54,061 bases of DNA from Promethearchaeota archaeon (GTDB taxonomy: Archaea > Asgardarchaeota > Lokiarchaeia > Sigyniarchaeales > SOKP01), in assembly GCA_020343655.1 (NCBI GenBank), contig CP070805.1:1210842-1264902 (forward strand). The letters are read 5' to 3'. The first letter of the stretch is position 1. Every line of letters starts with the position of its first letter. The position numbers were made by a program, and so were the translations under genes. Positions 1 through 8,438 of this stretch are shown here, one piece after another. The notes beneath the pieces were generated by a model that saw nothing but the letters and a program-made list of their open reading frames with translations, searched no databases and was not told where the DNA came from.

Positions 1-2621
1 CCATTTTGATCTCGTGGAACCTTAAGTAGTTCAGCAAGAACTTTATTATCATGAGGTTTTAATGGTGTAGATAAAACTAACTTATCCGCATCAATGTTTA
101 GGTTGATTTGTGTCAATATATCATGGACTTTAACACTAATCTTACCATTTGTTATATCTACGTCAGGATAATCATTAAATCTAATATAATTAATATTTTC
201 TCTAGCTTTCCAATAAAAAGGTTCTTCGTCTGTTCCAACTCGAATATCTCTGTATAACACAAAAACTTGGGAGTTGGGATAATTTTCTTTCACATAAAGG
301 GCATGTCTAATAGATTCAGAACAGCATATTAATGAACAATAAGTACACCCATTTCCTCCTTCTGGTTGTCTTGATCCAACACAATGGATAAACACAAGTG
401 TCTCTCCATCCTTTAGCTCATTATCCCTTAGTTTTTCTGAGAGTTCTAACTGAGTCATAACTCGTGGATCTTCACCATAATGATACCATCCTTCTGGTTT
501 ATATTCATAAGCCCCCGTTGCTACAACAATAACACCAACATTCATCTCCGAAATAGTATTATTAGCTTGGTTTTTCACACTAACTTTGAAATCTCCAATT
601 GACCCCTTAACATCGACTACTTCAGAATTTAAGTGGGTGGCAATGTTTTTCAATGAATTGTATTCTTTGAGTGTCTCATCCAAAAATTCTTTTGAATCAA
701 TTCTATCAAAATTAATTTTATATATGAGATTCAATTGACCCCCTAATTTATCTTCTTTCTCAATTAAATGTGTTTTAAAGCCTTTTTTAGCAATTTCCAT
801 GGCAGCACTCATACCTGCAATTCCTCCACCAATTACTAACGCTTCTGGAATAACGTCTCCCTTTATTTTCATTTCTTGTTTTAAAAATCTTGCGCGAGCA
901 ACACCCATACGTATTAAGTCTTTGGCTTTATCTGTTGCCTTCTCAGGTTCATTCATATGTACCCATGAGTCTAATTCTCGAATACTTACAAAATTAAATA
1001 AATATTCATTCAATCCAGCTTCTCTGATGGTTTTTTGGAATAATGGTTCATGAGTTCTTGGAGTACATGCTGCAACTAATACTCGATTTAGGTCTAATTC
1101 TTCAATTTTTTCCTTAATAATATCTTGAGTTAGACTCGAACAACTATATTTATTATCCATCGCATATACTACATTTGGAAGTGTCTTGGCATACTCTACC
1201 AGTTCAGGAACGTCCATATAACCTCCGATATTAACACCGCAATGACAGATAAATACTCCTATACGTGGTTCATCTCCTTCACGTACAACTCTTAAGGGAG
1301 GTAATTCTACTCTTTGTTCTTCTTCACTTAAAGGAACAGCATGTAAAGCAGCTAAAGCAGCAGCTCCACTAGCTTTTGAAACAGAGTTAGCTATATCATC
1401 AGGAGATTGACAAGAACCAGTAACATAGATCCCTTCCCTTGTTGATTGTAGATCTTCAATAGAATTTTTTGTCTTGAAAAATCCTAATTCATTTGTTTCT
1501 ATTCCCAATATTTTCGCTAATTCTTGAGTATCTTTTCTAGGAATAACTGCGCTAGCTAATACAACTAAATCAAAGCGAGCGGTTTCAACCTCAGCTGTAT
1601 CCAAATTTGCATGTTTTACAAGTAAATCATGAGTGTCTGGATCCTCTCGGATATCTCCTGGGATTCCATGAAAATATTTTAATTTATATTCTTCTTTTGC
1701 TCGCTCAATAAATTCTTCTTGATTCTTCCCGATAACACGAGTGTCATTAAAAAAGATAGTGACATTTGTATCAGGAGCATGTTCTCGTGTAACAACACCC
1801 TCTTTTGCCATATACATACAGCAAAACTTAGAACAATAGGGACATAAAGCTTCATTACGCGAACCAACGCATCCAATAAAAGCTATCTCATGAGCATGCT
1901 TTTCATCTGAAGGACGTAATAATTCACCACCAGTAGGTCCAGAAGCGCTAAGAAGACGTTCATATTGTATAGCCGTAATTACATTAGGATATTCTCCATA
2001 GTGATAACGGACTAGAGGTGTTGGATCCAGAATATCTATGCCTGTAGCGACTATAATTGATGCAACACTGTATTCTACAACTTCATCTTTCATTTCAAAA
2101 TCAATTGCTCCTGCTTCACATTCCTTTTCACATAATCGACATGCATTTTTTGTTAAAAATAGGCACTTCTCTGAATCAATTATCGCCTTTCTTGGAACTG
2201 CTTGAGGAAAAGGAATGTATATAGCAGTACGATTACCCATAGTTTCTTCAAACTCCGAAGGAATTTTTTTCATAGGGCATTTTTCGGAACATGCCCCGCA
2301 ACCAGTACAGTTATCCCAATCAACATACTTTGATTTTTTTAATACCTTTACCTTAAAGTTTCCTACGTCACCAGATACTTCTTGAATTTCCGAATAGGTA
2401 AGGAGTTCCACATTAGGATGTCGAGCAACTTCAACCATTTTAGGAGCGAGTATACAAATTGAACAGTCTAAAGTAGGGAATGTCTTATCTAATTGCGCCA
2501 TTCGGCCTCCAACAGAAGGTGTTTTTTCAACTAAAATTACTTTATAGCCTTGTTCACCCAAAGATAACGCTGCCTCGATCCCAGAAATTCCGCCACCAAT
2601 TATCATTATATTACTATTCAT
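1..2621 (-). CDS. hdrA: HdrA-like heterodisulfide reductase subunit A, long two-FAD form (3' end outside window)
   Basis: Flavin/iron-sulfur subunit expected to bifurcate or confurcate electrons between ferredoxin and a thiol/disulfide or other HdrBC-type partner in the cytosol. Reading from the ATG at 2621, 873 codons stay open to the window edge, so the C-terminus is missing. The order seen is: first FAD Rossmann motif (IIGGGISG, about residue 6); the conserved segment with CTGCGACSEKCP; the HdrA signature CVGSRNEALCPYCSKFCC; then a GVFICHCGVNIGG segment, which is the usual N-terminal domain of HdrA; then a second Rossmann motif (VIGGGIAGM, about residue 600) and a second CVGSR...CTYCSLICC. 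It is therefore a partly duplicated HdrA, longer than the roughly 650-residue methanogen protein; such long forms are known. All signature positions are Cys, not Sec. HdrB/HdrC would be sought to the left of the window. Confidence 0.9.
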   Translation of the reverse strand, partial: MNSNIMIIGGGISGIEAALSLGEQGYKVILVEKTPSVGGRMAQLDKTFPTLDCSICILAPKMVEVARHPNVELLTYSEIQEVSGDVGNFKVKVLKKSKYVDWDNCTGCGACSEKCPMKKIPSEFEETMGNRTAIYIPFPQAVPRKAIIDSEKCLFLTKNACRLCEKECEAGAIDFEMKDEVVEYSVASIIVATGIDILDPTPLVRYHYGEYPNVITAIQYERLLSASGPTGGELLRPSDEKHAHEIAFIGCVGSRNEALCPYCSKFCCMYMAKEGVVTREHAPDTNVTIFFNDTRVIGKNQEEFIERAKEEYKLKYFHGIPGDIREDPDTHDLLVKHANLDTAEVETARFDLVVLASAVIPRKDTQELAKILGIETNELGFFKTKNSIEDLQSTREGIYVTGSCQSPDDIANSVSKASGAAALAALHAVPLSEEEQRVELPPLRVVREGDEPRIGVFICHCGVNIGGYMDVPELVEYAKTLPNVVYAMDNKYSCSSLTQDIIKEKIEELDLNRVLVAACTPRTHEPLFQKTIREAGLNEYLFNFVSIRELDSWVHMNEPEKATDKAKDLIRMGVARARFLKQEMKIKGDVIPEALVIGGGIAGMSAAMEIAKKGFKTHLIEKEDKLGGQLNLIYKINFDRIDSKEFLDETLKEYNSLKNIATHLNSEVVDVKGSIGDFKVSVKNQANNTISEMNVGVIVVATGAYEYKPEGWYHYGEDPRVMTQLELSEKLRDNELKDGETLVFIHCVGSRQPEGGNGCTYCSLICCSESIRHALYVKENYPNSQVFVLYRDIRVGTDEEPFYWKARENINYIRFNDYPDVDITNGKISVKVHDILTQINLNIDADKLVLSTPLKPHDNKVLAELLKVPRDQN

Positions 2622-2812
2622 AACTTTTCCATTTCCTTCAATCTTTCATTTAGATTTTGTTAAAATATATTAATTTGTTAGAAATATTCAATCGCATTTG
2701 AAAATTGCTTTTAATTTTGATAAGATTATCATATATTTTTAAGTGACTATCTCTGACAAAATTCTATATAAAAATTATGATCTAATTTCGAGCTTTTTAT
2801 GGATGGATTTGT

Positions 2813-2847
2813 TCAGAAAAAGTTAATCGTTGATCATGTTTTTCTGA
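2813..2847. repeat. 9-bp inverted repeat
   Basis: TCAGAAAAA (2813-2821) and TTTTTCTGA (2839-2847) are perfect complements around a 17-nt spacer. The repeat lies about 190 bp upstream of the hdrA start. It could be an operator or an RNA hairpin; in DNA this AT-rich chance is also possible. Confidence 0.35.
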
Positions 2848-3136
2848 GAATTATTGATTTTCTCCATTTTCTCTTAAGTATATAAATTCTAAAAAAATTA
2901 CTTATTCCGTACAAAAAAATATTTCCTTTAATTGAGATTCTCTTAAAAAATGTATATTTTCTTATCTAAGATTTTAAAAATCAAGGGAAAATTAGTTAAT
3001 TATATTTCATGTTATCTTTCTTAATTCTTTACGAAAACTTGAAATGAAAAAGAAGATTCTAATATTTAAACTACAAACTTACTATTAAAAATATTATTGA
3101 GAAAATAATTAATATAATATCTAAGTATATTATACC

Positions 3137-3144
3137 TTTAAATA
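3137..3144 (+). promoter_or_regulatory. TATA box for the small GTPase gene
   Basis: CCTTTAAATATC resembles an archaeal TATA element and lies 58 bp before the proposed ATT start, predicting a leader of about 35 nt that contains the Shine-Dalgarno sequence. This is pattern-based only. Confidence 0.4.
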
Positions 3145-3190
3145 TCTGAAAAAAAAAGTTAATTCAAGTTTCAATTGCATTATTAGATTT

Positions 3191-3196
3191 GGTGAT
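3191..3196 (+). promoter_or_regulatory. Shine-Dalgarno GGTGAT that decides the ATT start
   Basis: GGTGAT matches the core complement of the archaeal 16S 3' end and sits 5 nt before ATT at 3202. The in-frame TGA at 3193-3195 overlaps it, so no ATG, GTG or TTG start can exist between this stop and the P-loop codons. Confidence 0.6.
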
Positions 3197-3201
3197 ATCA
3201 A

Positions 3202-3885
3202 ATTAAAATCGTTGTCACAGGGCCCTTACAATCGGGAAAGTCAAGTTATATTCGTTATCTTGATGATAATGCGTTGAATGTAGAAGCGAAAGGAAAAGAT
3301 CAGAAGTTTTACACAGTTGCAATGGATTTAGGAAGTGTCAAGTTAAATGGATTCGATATTTTTTTGTTTGGAACCCCGGGTCTTTTAAGATTTTCAGTAA
3401 TGAGAGGTATTTGTACCAGCGGTTCCGATGGTGTAATTTTTATATTTGATGCTGCTGCCCCTGAGAAAGATGATAGCGCAATTATGATTCTAAATTCAAT
3501 TAGAAAAACATTACCTCCTAATATTCCGATAACTTTTTTAGCAAATAAGCAGGATATTGAAGGTGCTCGCCCTCCAGAAGTAGTCCGCTCACAAAATTAT
3601 TTACCTGAAGATATTGAAATCTTTCCTACAAGCACAAAAACTGGTTTAAATGTGAAAGAATCTATTACACACTTAGTAAATCATATCTTTGAAGAATATT
3701 CCTCATTACTTCAAACTCTTCGCACTTATGAGACAGATATTGAAGGGTTAGCACAAGAATTAAAAAAAGATAACGTTCAAATGCGAGATTTCTTAAACAC
3801 TCTAGAAATTAAACGATTTATTGAGATAGATAGAGTTTCTAAGACTTTTAAGGTAAAAGAAGGCCTTAAACTCTTGAATATTTAG
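3202..3885 (+). CDS. Small Ras-superfamily GTPase (COG2229/MglA/SRPRB-like), probable ATT start
   Basis: Predicted regulatory GTPase of 227 residues. Counting from ATT at 3202: G1 P-loop GPLQSGKSS (7-15), G3-like FGTPG (56-60, the FGTPG variant of COG2229/MglA proteins rather than WDTAGQ), G4 NKQD (115-118) and G5-like TSTK (143-146). About 55 residues follow the G domain, helical with a charged end. The first standard start codon in frame, TTG at 3274, would cut off the whole P-loop, and an in-frame TGA lies at 3193, so ATT with the GGTGAT sequence 5 nt upstream is the best start. A sequencing error that removed an upstream ATG is the alternative. A T-run at 3893-3899 follows the gene. Confidence 0.85.
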   Translation: MKIVVTGPLQSGKSSYIRYLDDNALNVEAKGKDQKFYTVAMDLGSVKLNGFDIFLFGTPGLLRFSVMRGICTSGSDGVIFIFDAAAPEKDDSAIMILNSIRKTLPPNIPITFLANKQDIEGARPPEVVRSQNYLPEDIEIFPTSTKTGLNVKESITHLVNHIFEEYSSLLQTLRTYETDIEGLAQELKKDNVQMRDFLNTLEIKRFIEIDRVSKTFKVKEGLKLLNI

Positions 3886-3892
3886 TAATTAC

Positions 3893-3899
3893 TTTTTTT
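3893..3899 (+). terminator. Poly-T terminator after the small GTPase gene
   Basis: A run of seven T, followed closely by a second T-run, begins 8 nt after the stop codon. It fits the U-tract style of archaeal termination and lies between two convergent genes. Confidence 0.4.
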
Positions 3900-3907
3900 A
3901 ATGGATT

Positions 3908-5785
3908 TCATCTTTTTAATAGAAGTGGAGAGATTTCTTCCATATTATACTCATTTTGTAATTTCATTAAGGCTATCTTCTGACCATTGAGTAAGTTCCA
4001 AAAGAATTGTGAAACTTCTTTTTCTTTTTTATACATAGCTTCGATGCGATCTAACTTTTCTAAAAGTCTTTTTGGTCTTATAGAAAATTGTTCAATATAA
4101 TCCTCTTCTTTATAATCCTTATCAAGATATTGTTTAAATAATGTTTTTAAATCTGAGAATTCGGGAATAAATCCTATAGGTGTCTTTATAACCTCAAAAT
4201 CATCGTTCGTGCGTCCTTCTGCCCATACTACCCAACAAAGCTTATCTAAGATTCCATTTAAATATTTTCCTTCTTTATTTTTGAGAAAATAATTCGTAGC
4301 AAACACTTTAGGGCAGTTTTCCAATCTATTTCCAAATTTTTGGTGATTTTCTACATATTTTCCTAGAGGAACAACCATAAAATCCAAATTTGCCATAGGT
4401 TGTTGAGTTCTAACTCCTTCTGTGCCAAGTGTAGCTGATGTAGTTTCTGATTCAATAGATACCCCTAGAAAAACACCATGTTCCCAATCGAGGCTTTCCA
4501 CTACTGGAGGCATAGTGTCACTATCACGACCTCCATAAAAAATACCATGTACAGGTACTCCCTCGGGATTATGTAGATTTGGATCAGCATTGTCTAATTC
4601 TTCAATTCGAATTGTATAACGAGCATTTGGATGTGCATGAGGTATTTCCTTTCCATCCTTATCTTTATTTCCTTTATTCCAATTACCAGAAAAATTGAAT
4701 CCATCATCTGGGATTGATCTGCCATCTCCAATCCAATAAGGGATTCCCTTTTTTACTAGTACATTAGAAAAAATAGTCTCGCGAGGCGTTGTGAGAGCAG
4801 TAAATATTAAAGGATCATCTTTAGCATTTACATCTTTAATAATTCCAAAAATCCCTCTCTCGATGTTTACAGCATGTGCATAACCATCTTGGCATACTCG
4901 AAGGTAAGCAATATCATCCCCTACTATGGTCTGACCGGGTAACATAGCTGTGCTCGTTTTACCACAAGCTGAGGGGAATGCTCCACAGAAATATGAAATC
5001 CTATTTTTTCCTTTTGGATGAATCCCCATAATAAAATAGTGTTCTGCTAACCAATCTTCATTATTAGCTTTATAAATTGCTAAACGTAAAGCGAGTTTTT
5101 TTAGTCCAAGTGAATTTCCTGCATATTGATTATTTACTGAAAGCACGCGTCCTTCTTTTAAATCAATATAAATTCTTCTTTTATCAATATTTTTTGTAAC
5201 TGGAGGATCTCCTATTAAAGCTCCTGAAGAATGAATAAAGTAGAAGAAATTATCCGTTCCATTTAAACTTTTGAATTCCTCATAACCTGCTCGATAAAGG
5301 AGATCTTCTGAATGCGCAACATAAAAAGAATCTGTTAATTGAAGTGCAAGTATTGAGAATTCAGAATTTTTAGGTCCCAGACAGAAAAATCTTATTACGC
5401 ATTCATGACCTTTCATGCATCCATCCATTATTTCCAAGATTTCTTTTAGACCCTTTTCTCTTTCCATCGTGTTTATCCAAGGATAGGAATCTAATTCCCC
5501 TTTAGGGACTAGAACTTGGGTATTTTCCTTATCTCTTGCTTGATCGTGATTAGCCATTGTAGAGAATCCGTCATAATGTATAGTATGGCCTTTCAGACCT
5601 AATCTTGCTTCTTCACCAAGTTCAACGGCTTTATCTCTCACATAATCAATATCTTTTTTTGAATCTGTTATAACTGTAACCTTAGAGGGTTTGCACAAGG
5701 TGACAAACTCATTGACAATTTTTAAGACGTAACTATTATTTAGAGCGTTTAGCTTTTCGAGATTGTTATTATCAATTACTTCCAT
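3908..5785 (-). CDS. pckG: Phosphoenolpyruvate carboxykinase (GTP)
   Basis: Interconverts oxaloacetate + GTP with phosphoenolpyruvate + CO2 + GDP, linking C4 acids to gluconeogenesis or anaplerosis in the cytosol. At 625 residues it has the usual length of the GTP-dependent family. The diagnostic kinase-1a motif FPSACGKTSTAMLPG, with the active-site cysteine, is near residues 265-280, and the metal/substrate regions (GDDIAYLR; the later FSGNWNKGNKDKDGKEIPHAHPN-type segment) follow. It begins at ATG 5785 with a single upstream gap of about 200 bp to the thermosome gene on the same strand, so it probably has its own promoter. ATP-type PEPCK is excluded by the motif set. Confidence 0.96.
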   Translation of the reverse strand: MEVIDNNNLEKLNALNNSYVLKIVNEFVTLCKPSKVTVITDSKKDIDYVRDKAVELGEEARLGLKGHTIHYDGFSTMANHDQARDKENTQVLVPKGELDSYPWINTMEREKGLKEILEIMDGCMKGHECVIRFFCLGPKNSEFSILALQLTDSFYVAHSEDLLYRAGYEEFKSLNGTDNFFYFIHSSGALIGDPPVTKNIDKRRIYIDLKEGRVLSVNNQYAGNSLGLKKLALRLAIYKANNEDWLAEHYFIMGIHPKGKNRISYFCGAFPSACGKTSTAMLPGQTIVGDDIAYLRVCQDGYAHAVNIERGIFGIIKDVNAKDDPLIFTALTTPRETIFSNVLVKKGIPYWIGDGRSIPDDGFNFSGNWNKGNKDKDGKEIPHAHPNARYTIRIEELDNADPNLHNPEGVPVHGIFYGGRDSDTMPPVVESLDWEHGVFLGVSIESETTSATLGTEGVRTQQPMANLDFMVVPLGKYVENHQKFGNRLENCPKVFATNYFLKNKEGKYLNGILDKLCWVVWAEGRTNDDFEVIKTPIGFIPEFSDLKTLFKQYLDKDYKEEDYIEQFSIRPKRLLEKLDRIEAMYKKEKEVSQFFWNLLNGQKIALMKLQNEYNMEEISPLLLKR

Positions 5786-5841
5786 TATATTTTATTTGAC
5801 GATTTTTTCTGTGCAATCAAGTACAATTGACCTTAAGTGTG

Positions 5842-5848
5842 TTATAAG
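5842..5848 (-). promoter_or_regulatory. TATA-like element for the PEPCK gene
   Basis: Read on the minus strand, CTTATAAC lies 57 bp upstream of the ATG at 5785, within an otherwise gene-free 207-bp gap. Pattern match only. Confidence 0.3.
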
Positions 5849-5992
5849 TAAATTTTTGAACTTTTTTAATTTTTGTTTTTTAATTTTTTTAGATTTCCGA
5901 GATTAAAATTAATATCTTGCTAAGATCTCAATTAGTAAAAATTAAATAATAAAAAATGAAATAAGAGATTTAAAAAAATATAGTTTAAGGTT

Positions 5993-7582
5993 TTACAGCC
6001 CTAGTGCTTTACTACCTTTCGCACTGATAATTCTATCTACTCTTAAGATTAAATTAGCTAGTTCGCTCCCAGATTTGATGATATGGTTGATTAATTCAGC
6101 AGGTTCAACGATTCCCCTTTTGAAATTATCTCCAATAGTATTAGTTATAGTATCAATTCCAATCCATTTATCATCAGCGGTTTTATGTGCTGCCCGTAAT
6201 TCAGTCAATTGTTCAATTTCTTCTAATCCAGCATTCTTTATTAATGTCTTAGGGATTTCTTCAAGTGCTAAAGCAAAGGCATTAACAGCAAGTTGTTCTT
6301 TTCCACCGATCTCGTTAGCATAAGCTCTTATTCTCTTAGCAAGTTCCATATAAATTGCACCTCCTCCAGCCACAACTGTTTGAGTGTCTTTTAATTTGGC
6401 GATTACAGATAATACATCATTTAATGAAACTTCTGCGGTACTGAGAATCTTATCAAGACCACCTTTGAGTAATATTGACACAGACTTAGGATTTTTACAT
6501 CCCGTAAATAAAGTATATTCATCATCGCCAATTTTTTCAAAATAGATTTTTTCAGCAAATCCTAAATCTTCTTCAGAGATTAAACTTAAATCATCAACTA
6601 ATTTTGCGCCTACAGCTTTTAAAATCGATTTATAATCACTTTCACCAACATTTTTAATTGCTGCGATTCCTTCTCTTGCTAAATAAGCTCCAAATTTGTC
6701 AGAAACATCACTACTATTTACAATCATATTAACTCCTAAATCTTTAAAGATATTCAAGTAATCCAAAAGAATTTTCTCTTCTTGGTCGAGGAATTTTTGT
6801 ATATCAGAAGGACTAGAGATTCGAACTTGGGCATCAAATTCAGTCTTTTTTACATCTAATTTTCGTCTGATAACAGCGATTTTTGCATCTTTTATGGAAT
6901 CAGGCATCATTGAATTTACTTTTTCTTTTTGAGTGTATACTCCAGTAATTAATTCTGTATCTCTAAGAGATTTCCCTGGTGCTTTAACAATTTTTACATT
7001 GCTTACTTTTGCAAATGTATTCCCCTCCTCATCTGCTATCTGTTTAATTGCTTTTAAAGCTAAATCAGCAAAAAAATCTTTTAATGGAGCAATATCTTTA
7101 GCATTCATTGCAGTTTTAGCTGCATTTTTAAGAACCTCATCATCATCACTCGATATTTCTGTTGCTATTTCTTTTATTATGCCAAGAGCTTTATCAGCAG
7201 CTAATTTATATCCATGAGTAATAGGTTTTGGATGGATATCTTGTTCAATCAATTCTAAAGCGTTATTTAATAAAGCAGCAGAAAAGATTACTGCAGAAGT
7301 AGTTCCATCACCGATATCCTCATCAATAGATTTTGCTACATTAACCATCATATTCGCTGCTATATTTTCAATGTCGAGATTCTTCAGAATTTCGGCTCCG
7401 TCATTAGTAATGGTTACATCACCTAAAGAATCAACCAGCATTTTTGACATTCCTTTAGGACCAAGTGTGGAGCGAACAGTCTCAGCAATGGCAACCATCG
7501 CTGTAATATTTTGTCTTCGAGCCTCTCTTTCACGAACCTCTTCCGTTCCTTCTTTAAGAATTATTATTGGTACACTTGACAT
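5993..7582 (-). CDS. thsA: Thermosome subunit (group II chaperonin)
   Basis: ATP-driven protein-folding chamber subunit, the archaeal relative of eukaryotic CCT/TRiC, cytosolic. The 529-residue product is of standard length. Seen in order: the N-terminal equatorial ATP-site segment TLGPKGMSKMLVDS, NDGAEILK, and GDGTTSAVIFSAALL (nucleotide-binding GDGTT, about residue 92); an apical domain; and the C-terminal equatorial GGGAIYMELAKRIR segment with the catalytic Asp region. It lacks the long Gly/Met-rich tail of some thermosomes and ends in SKALGL. The gene stands alone with a TATA-like sequence about 50 bp upstream. Which paralogue (alpha, beta or other) it is cannot be told from this window. 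Confidence 0.96.
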   Translation of the reverse strand: MSSVPIIILKEGTEEVREREARRQNITAMVAIAETVRSTLGPKGMSKMLVDSLGDVTITNDGAEILKNLDIENIAANMMVNVAKSIDEDIGDGTTSAVIFSAALLNNALELIEQDIHPKPITHGYKLAADKALGIIKEIATEISSDDDEVLKNAAKTAMNAKDIAPLKDFFADLALKAIKQIADEEGNTFAKVSNVKIVKAPGKSLRDTELITGVYTQKEKVNSMMPDSIKDAKIAVIRRKLDVKKTEFDAQVRISSPSDIQKFLDQEEKILLDYLNIFKDLGVNMIVNSSDVSDKFGAYLAREGIAAIKNVGESDYKSILKAVGAKLVDDLSLISEEDLGFAEKIYFEKIGDDEYTLFTGCKNPKSVSILLKGGLDKILSTAEVSLNDVLSVIAKLKDTQTVVAGGGAIYMELAKRIRAYANEIGGKEQLAVNAFALALEEIPKTLIKNAGLEEIEQLTELRAAHKTADDKWIGIDTITNTIGDNFKRGIVEPAELINHIIKSGSELANLILRVDRIISAKGSKALGL

Positions 7583-7626
7583 TATTTCTACACTTTTTTT
7601 TAAATTTGATTCAATAATTCAAAATT

Positions 7627-7636
7627 ATTTATAAAG
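7627..7636 (-). promoter_or_regulatory. TATA box for the thermosome gene
   Basis: On the minus strand CTTTATAAAT is centred about 50 bp upstream of the thermosome ATG, predicting a leader of about 25 nt. Pattern match only. Confidence 0.45.
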
Positions 7637-7727
7637 ATCTCTAAGTCATAAAAATTAAAAAACTTTCTTATTTCTTCGTAAGAAATTGCTATAAATAAGT
7701 TCTTCAGATTATATAGTATATTTAAAT

Positions 7728-8186
7728 CTAAATCTCGACAAAAGAAGTGTTTTTATATTCCTTGAGAATCATATTTGAATTTGTTCTTGTAATATAATCT
7801 TTTTGATTCAGATCTCGTATGAATTTATGAACATCCTCACTCTCTTTGAAGCGACAAATTAGAGCAGCAGATTGTTCACCAGTAGTATGAAATACGGAGC
7901 ATACTTCAGGAATATCCTTGATTTCATTAAGTATCTCTTCAGTAAATTTACCATCGCAGTTGATTCTTATAAGGAAAGTTAATTTATATCCTAATTTTTC
8001 ATTGTTAAGTCTGAGTGTATATCCCTCAATTACCCCATTCTTCTTCAGCTTCGAAATCCTATTATGAATTGTCCCAATTGAGATACCCAAAGTATTTTGT
8101 ATTTCCCTGTAGCTTGTACGAGCATTTTCTTGCAAAATTCTGAGTATATTTCGATCGATTTCATCAAGAACTTTCTCCTTTTTCAT
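7728..8186 (-). CDS. Lrp/AsnC family transcriptional regulator
   Basis: DNA-binding regulator of 152 residues with the full family layout: an N-terminal winged helix-turn-helix beginning LDEIDRNILRILQENART (residues 8-60, including SYREIQNTLGISIGTIHNRI) and a C-terminal RAM-type ligand/oligomerisation domain. Such proteins form dimers to octamers and sense amino acids. It is transcribed away from trpS across a 252-bp gap, so control of trpS or of its own promoter is possible, but the ligand is not visible in the sequence. A TATA-like ATATATAAA on its strand is near 8249-8257. Confidence 0.92.
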   Translation of the reverse strand: MKKEKVLDEIDRNILRILQENARTSYREIQNTLGISIGTIHNRISKLKKNGVIEGYTLRLNNEKLGYKLTFLIRINCDGKFTEEILNEIKDIPEVCSVFHTTGEQSAALICRFKESEDVHKFIRDLNQKDYITRTNSNMILKEYKNTSFVEI

Positions 8187-8438
8187 TAAGAATCAACCCA
8201 AATATAATCATGAAGTTTTTGTTAGATCAATATATTTTATTTTGAGAAATATATAAAATTTTATAAAAAAAACAAAGTAAAAGTCTAATTTCATTGAAAA
8301 ATTTTTAAAGTTACATAAGTATCAAACTATTAATTTTCCACTTTTAGAAAGTCTTTTCAGGTGTATTAAAATTTATTATACTATCTATATTTTTATTATT
8401 ATCTCATATTTTAGAAATAAAAATTTCGGTAAATAGCT

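Larger units (their letters stand above)
2622..3201. other. 580-bp AT-rich intergenic region between divergent hdrA and a GTPase gene
   Basis: No open frame with a recognisable product and no tRNA were seen. It should carry divergent promoters. A TATA-like TTTAAATA lies at 3137-3144 for the rightward gene, and a 9-bp inverted repeat lies at 2813-2847. The rest is featureless A/T-rich sequence. Confidence 0.6.

Noticed and set aside
1..2621. Selenocysteine in HdrA
   Set aside because: All signature positions read Cys codons, and no in-frame TGA was found in the visible part.
5993..7634. Plus-strand open frames over the thermosome gene
   Set aside because: They are reading-frame shadows of the thermosome gene, with hydrophobic unlikely products and no start context.
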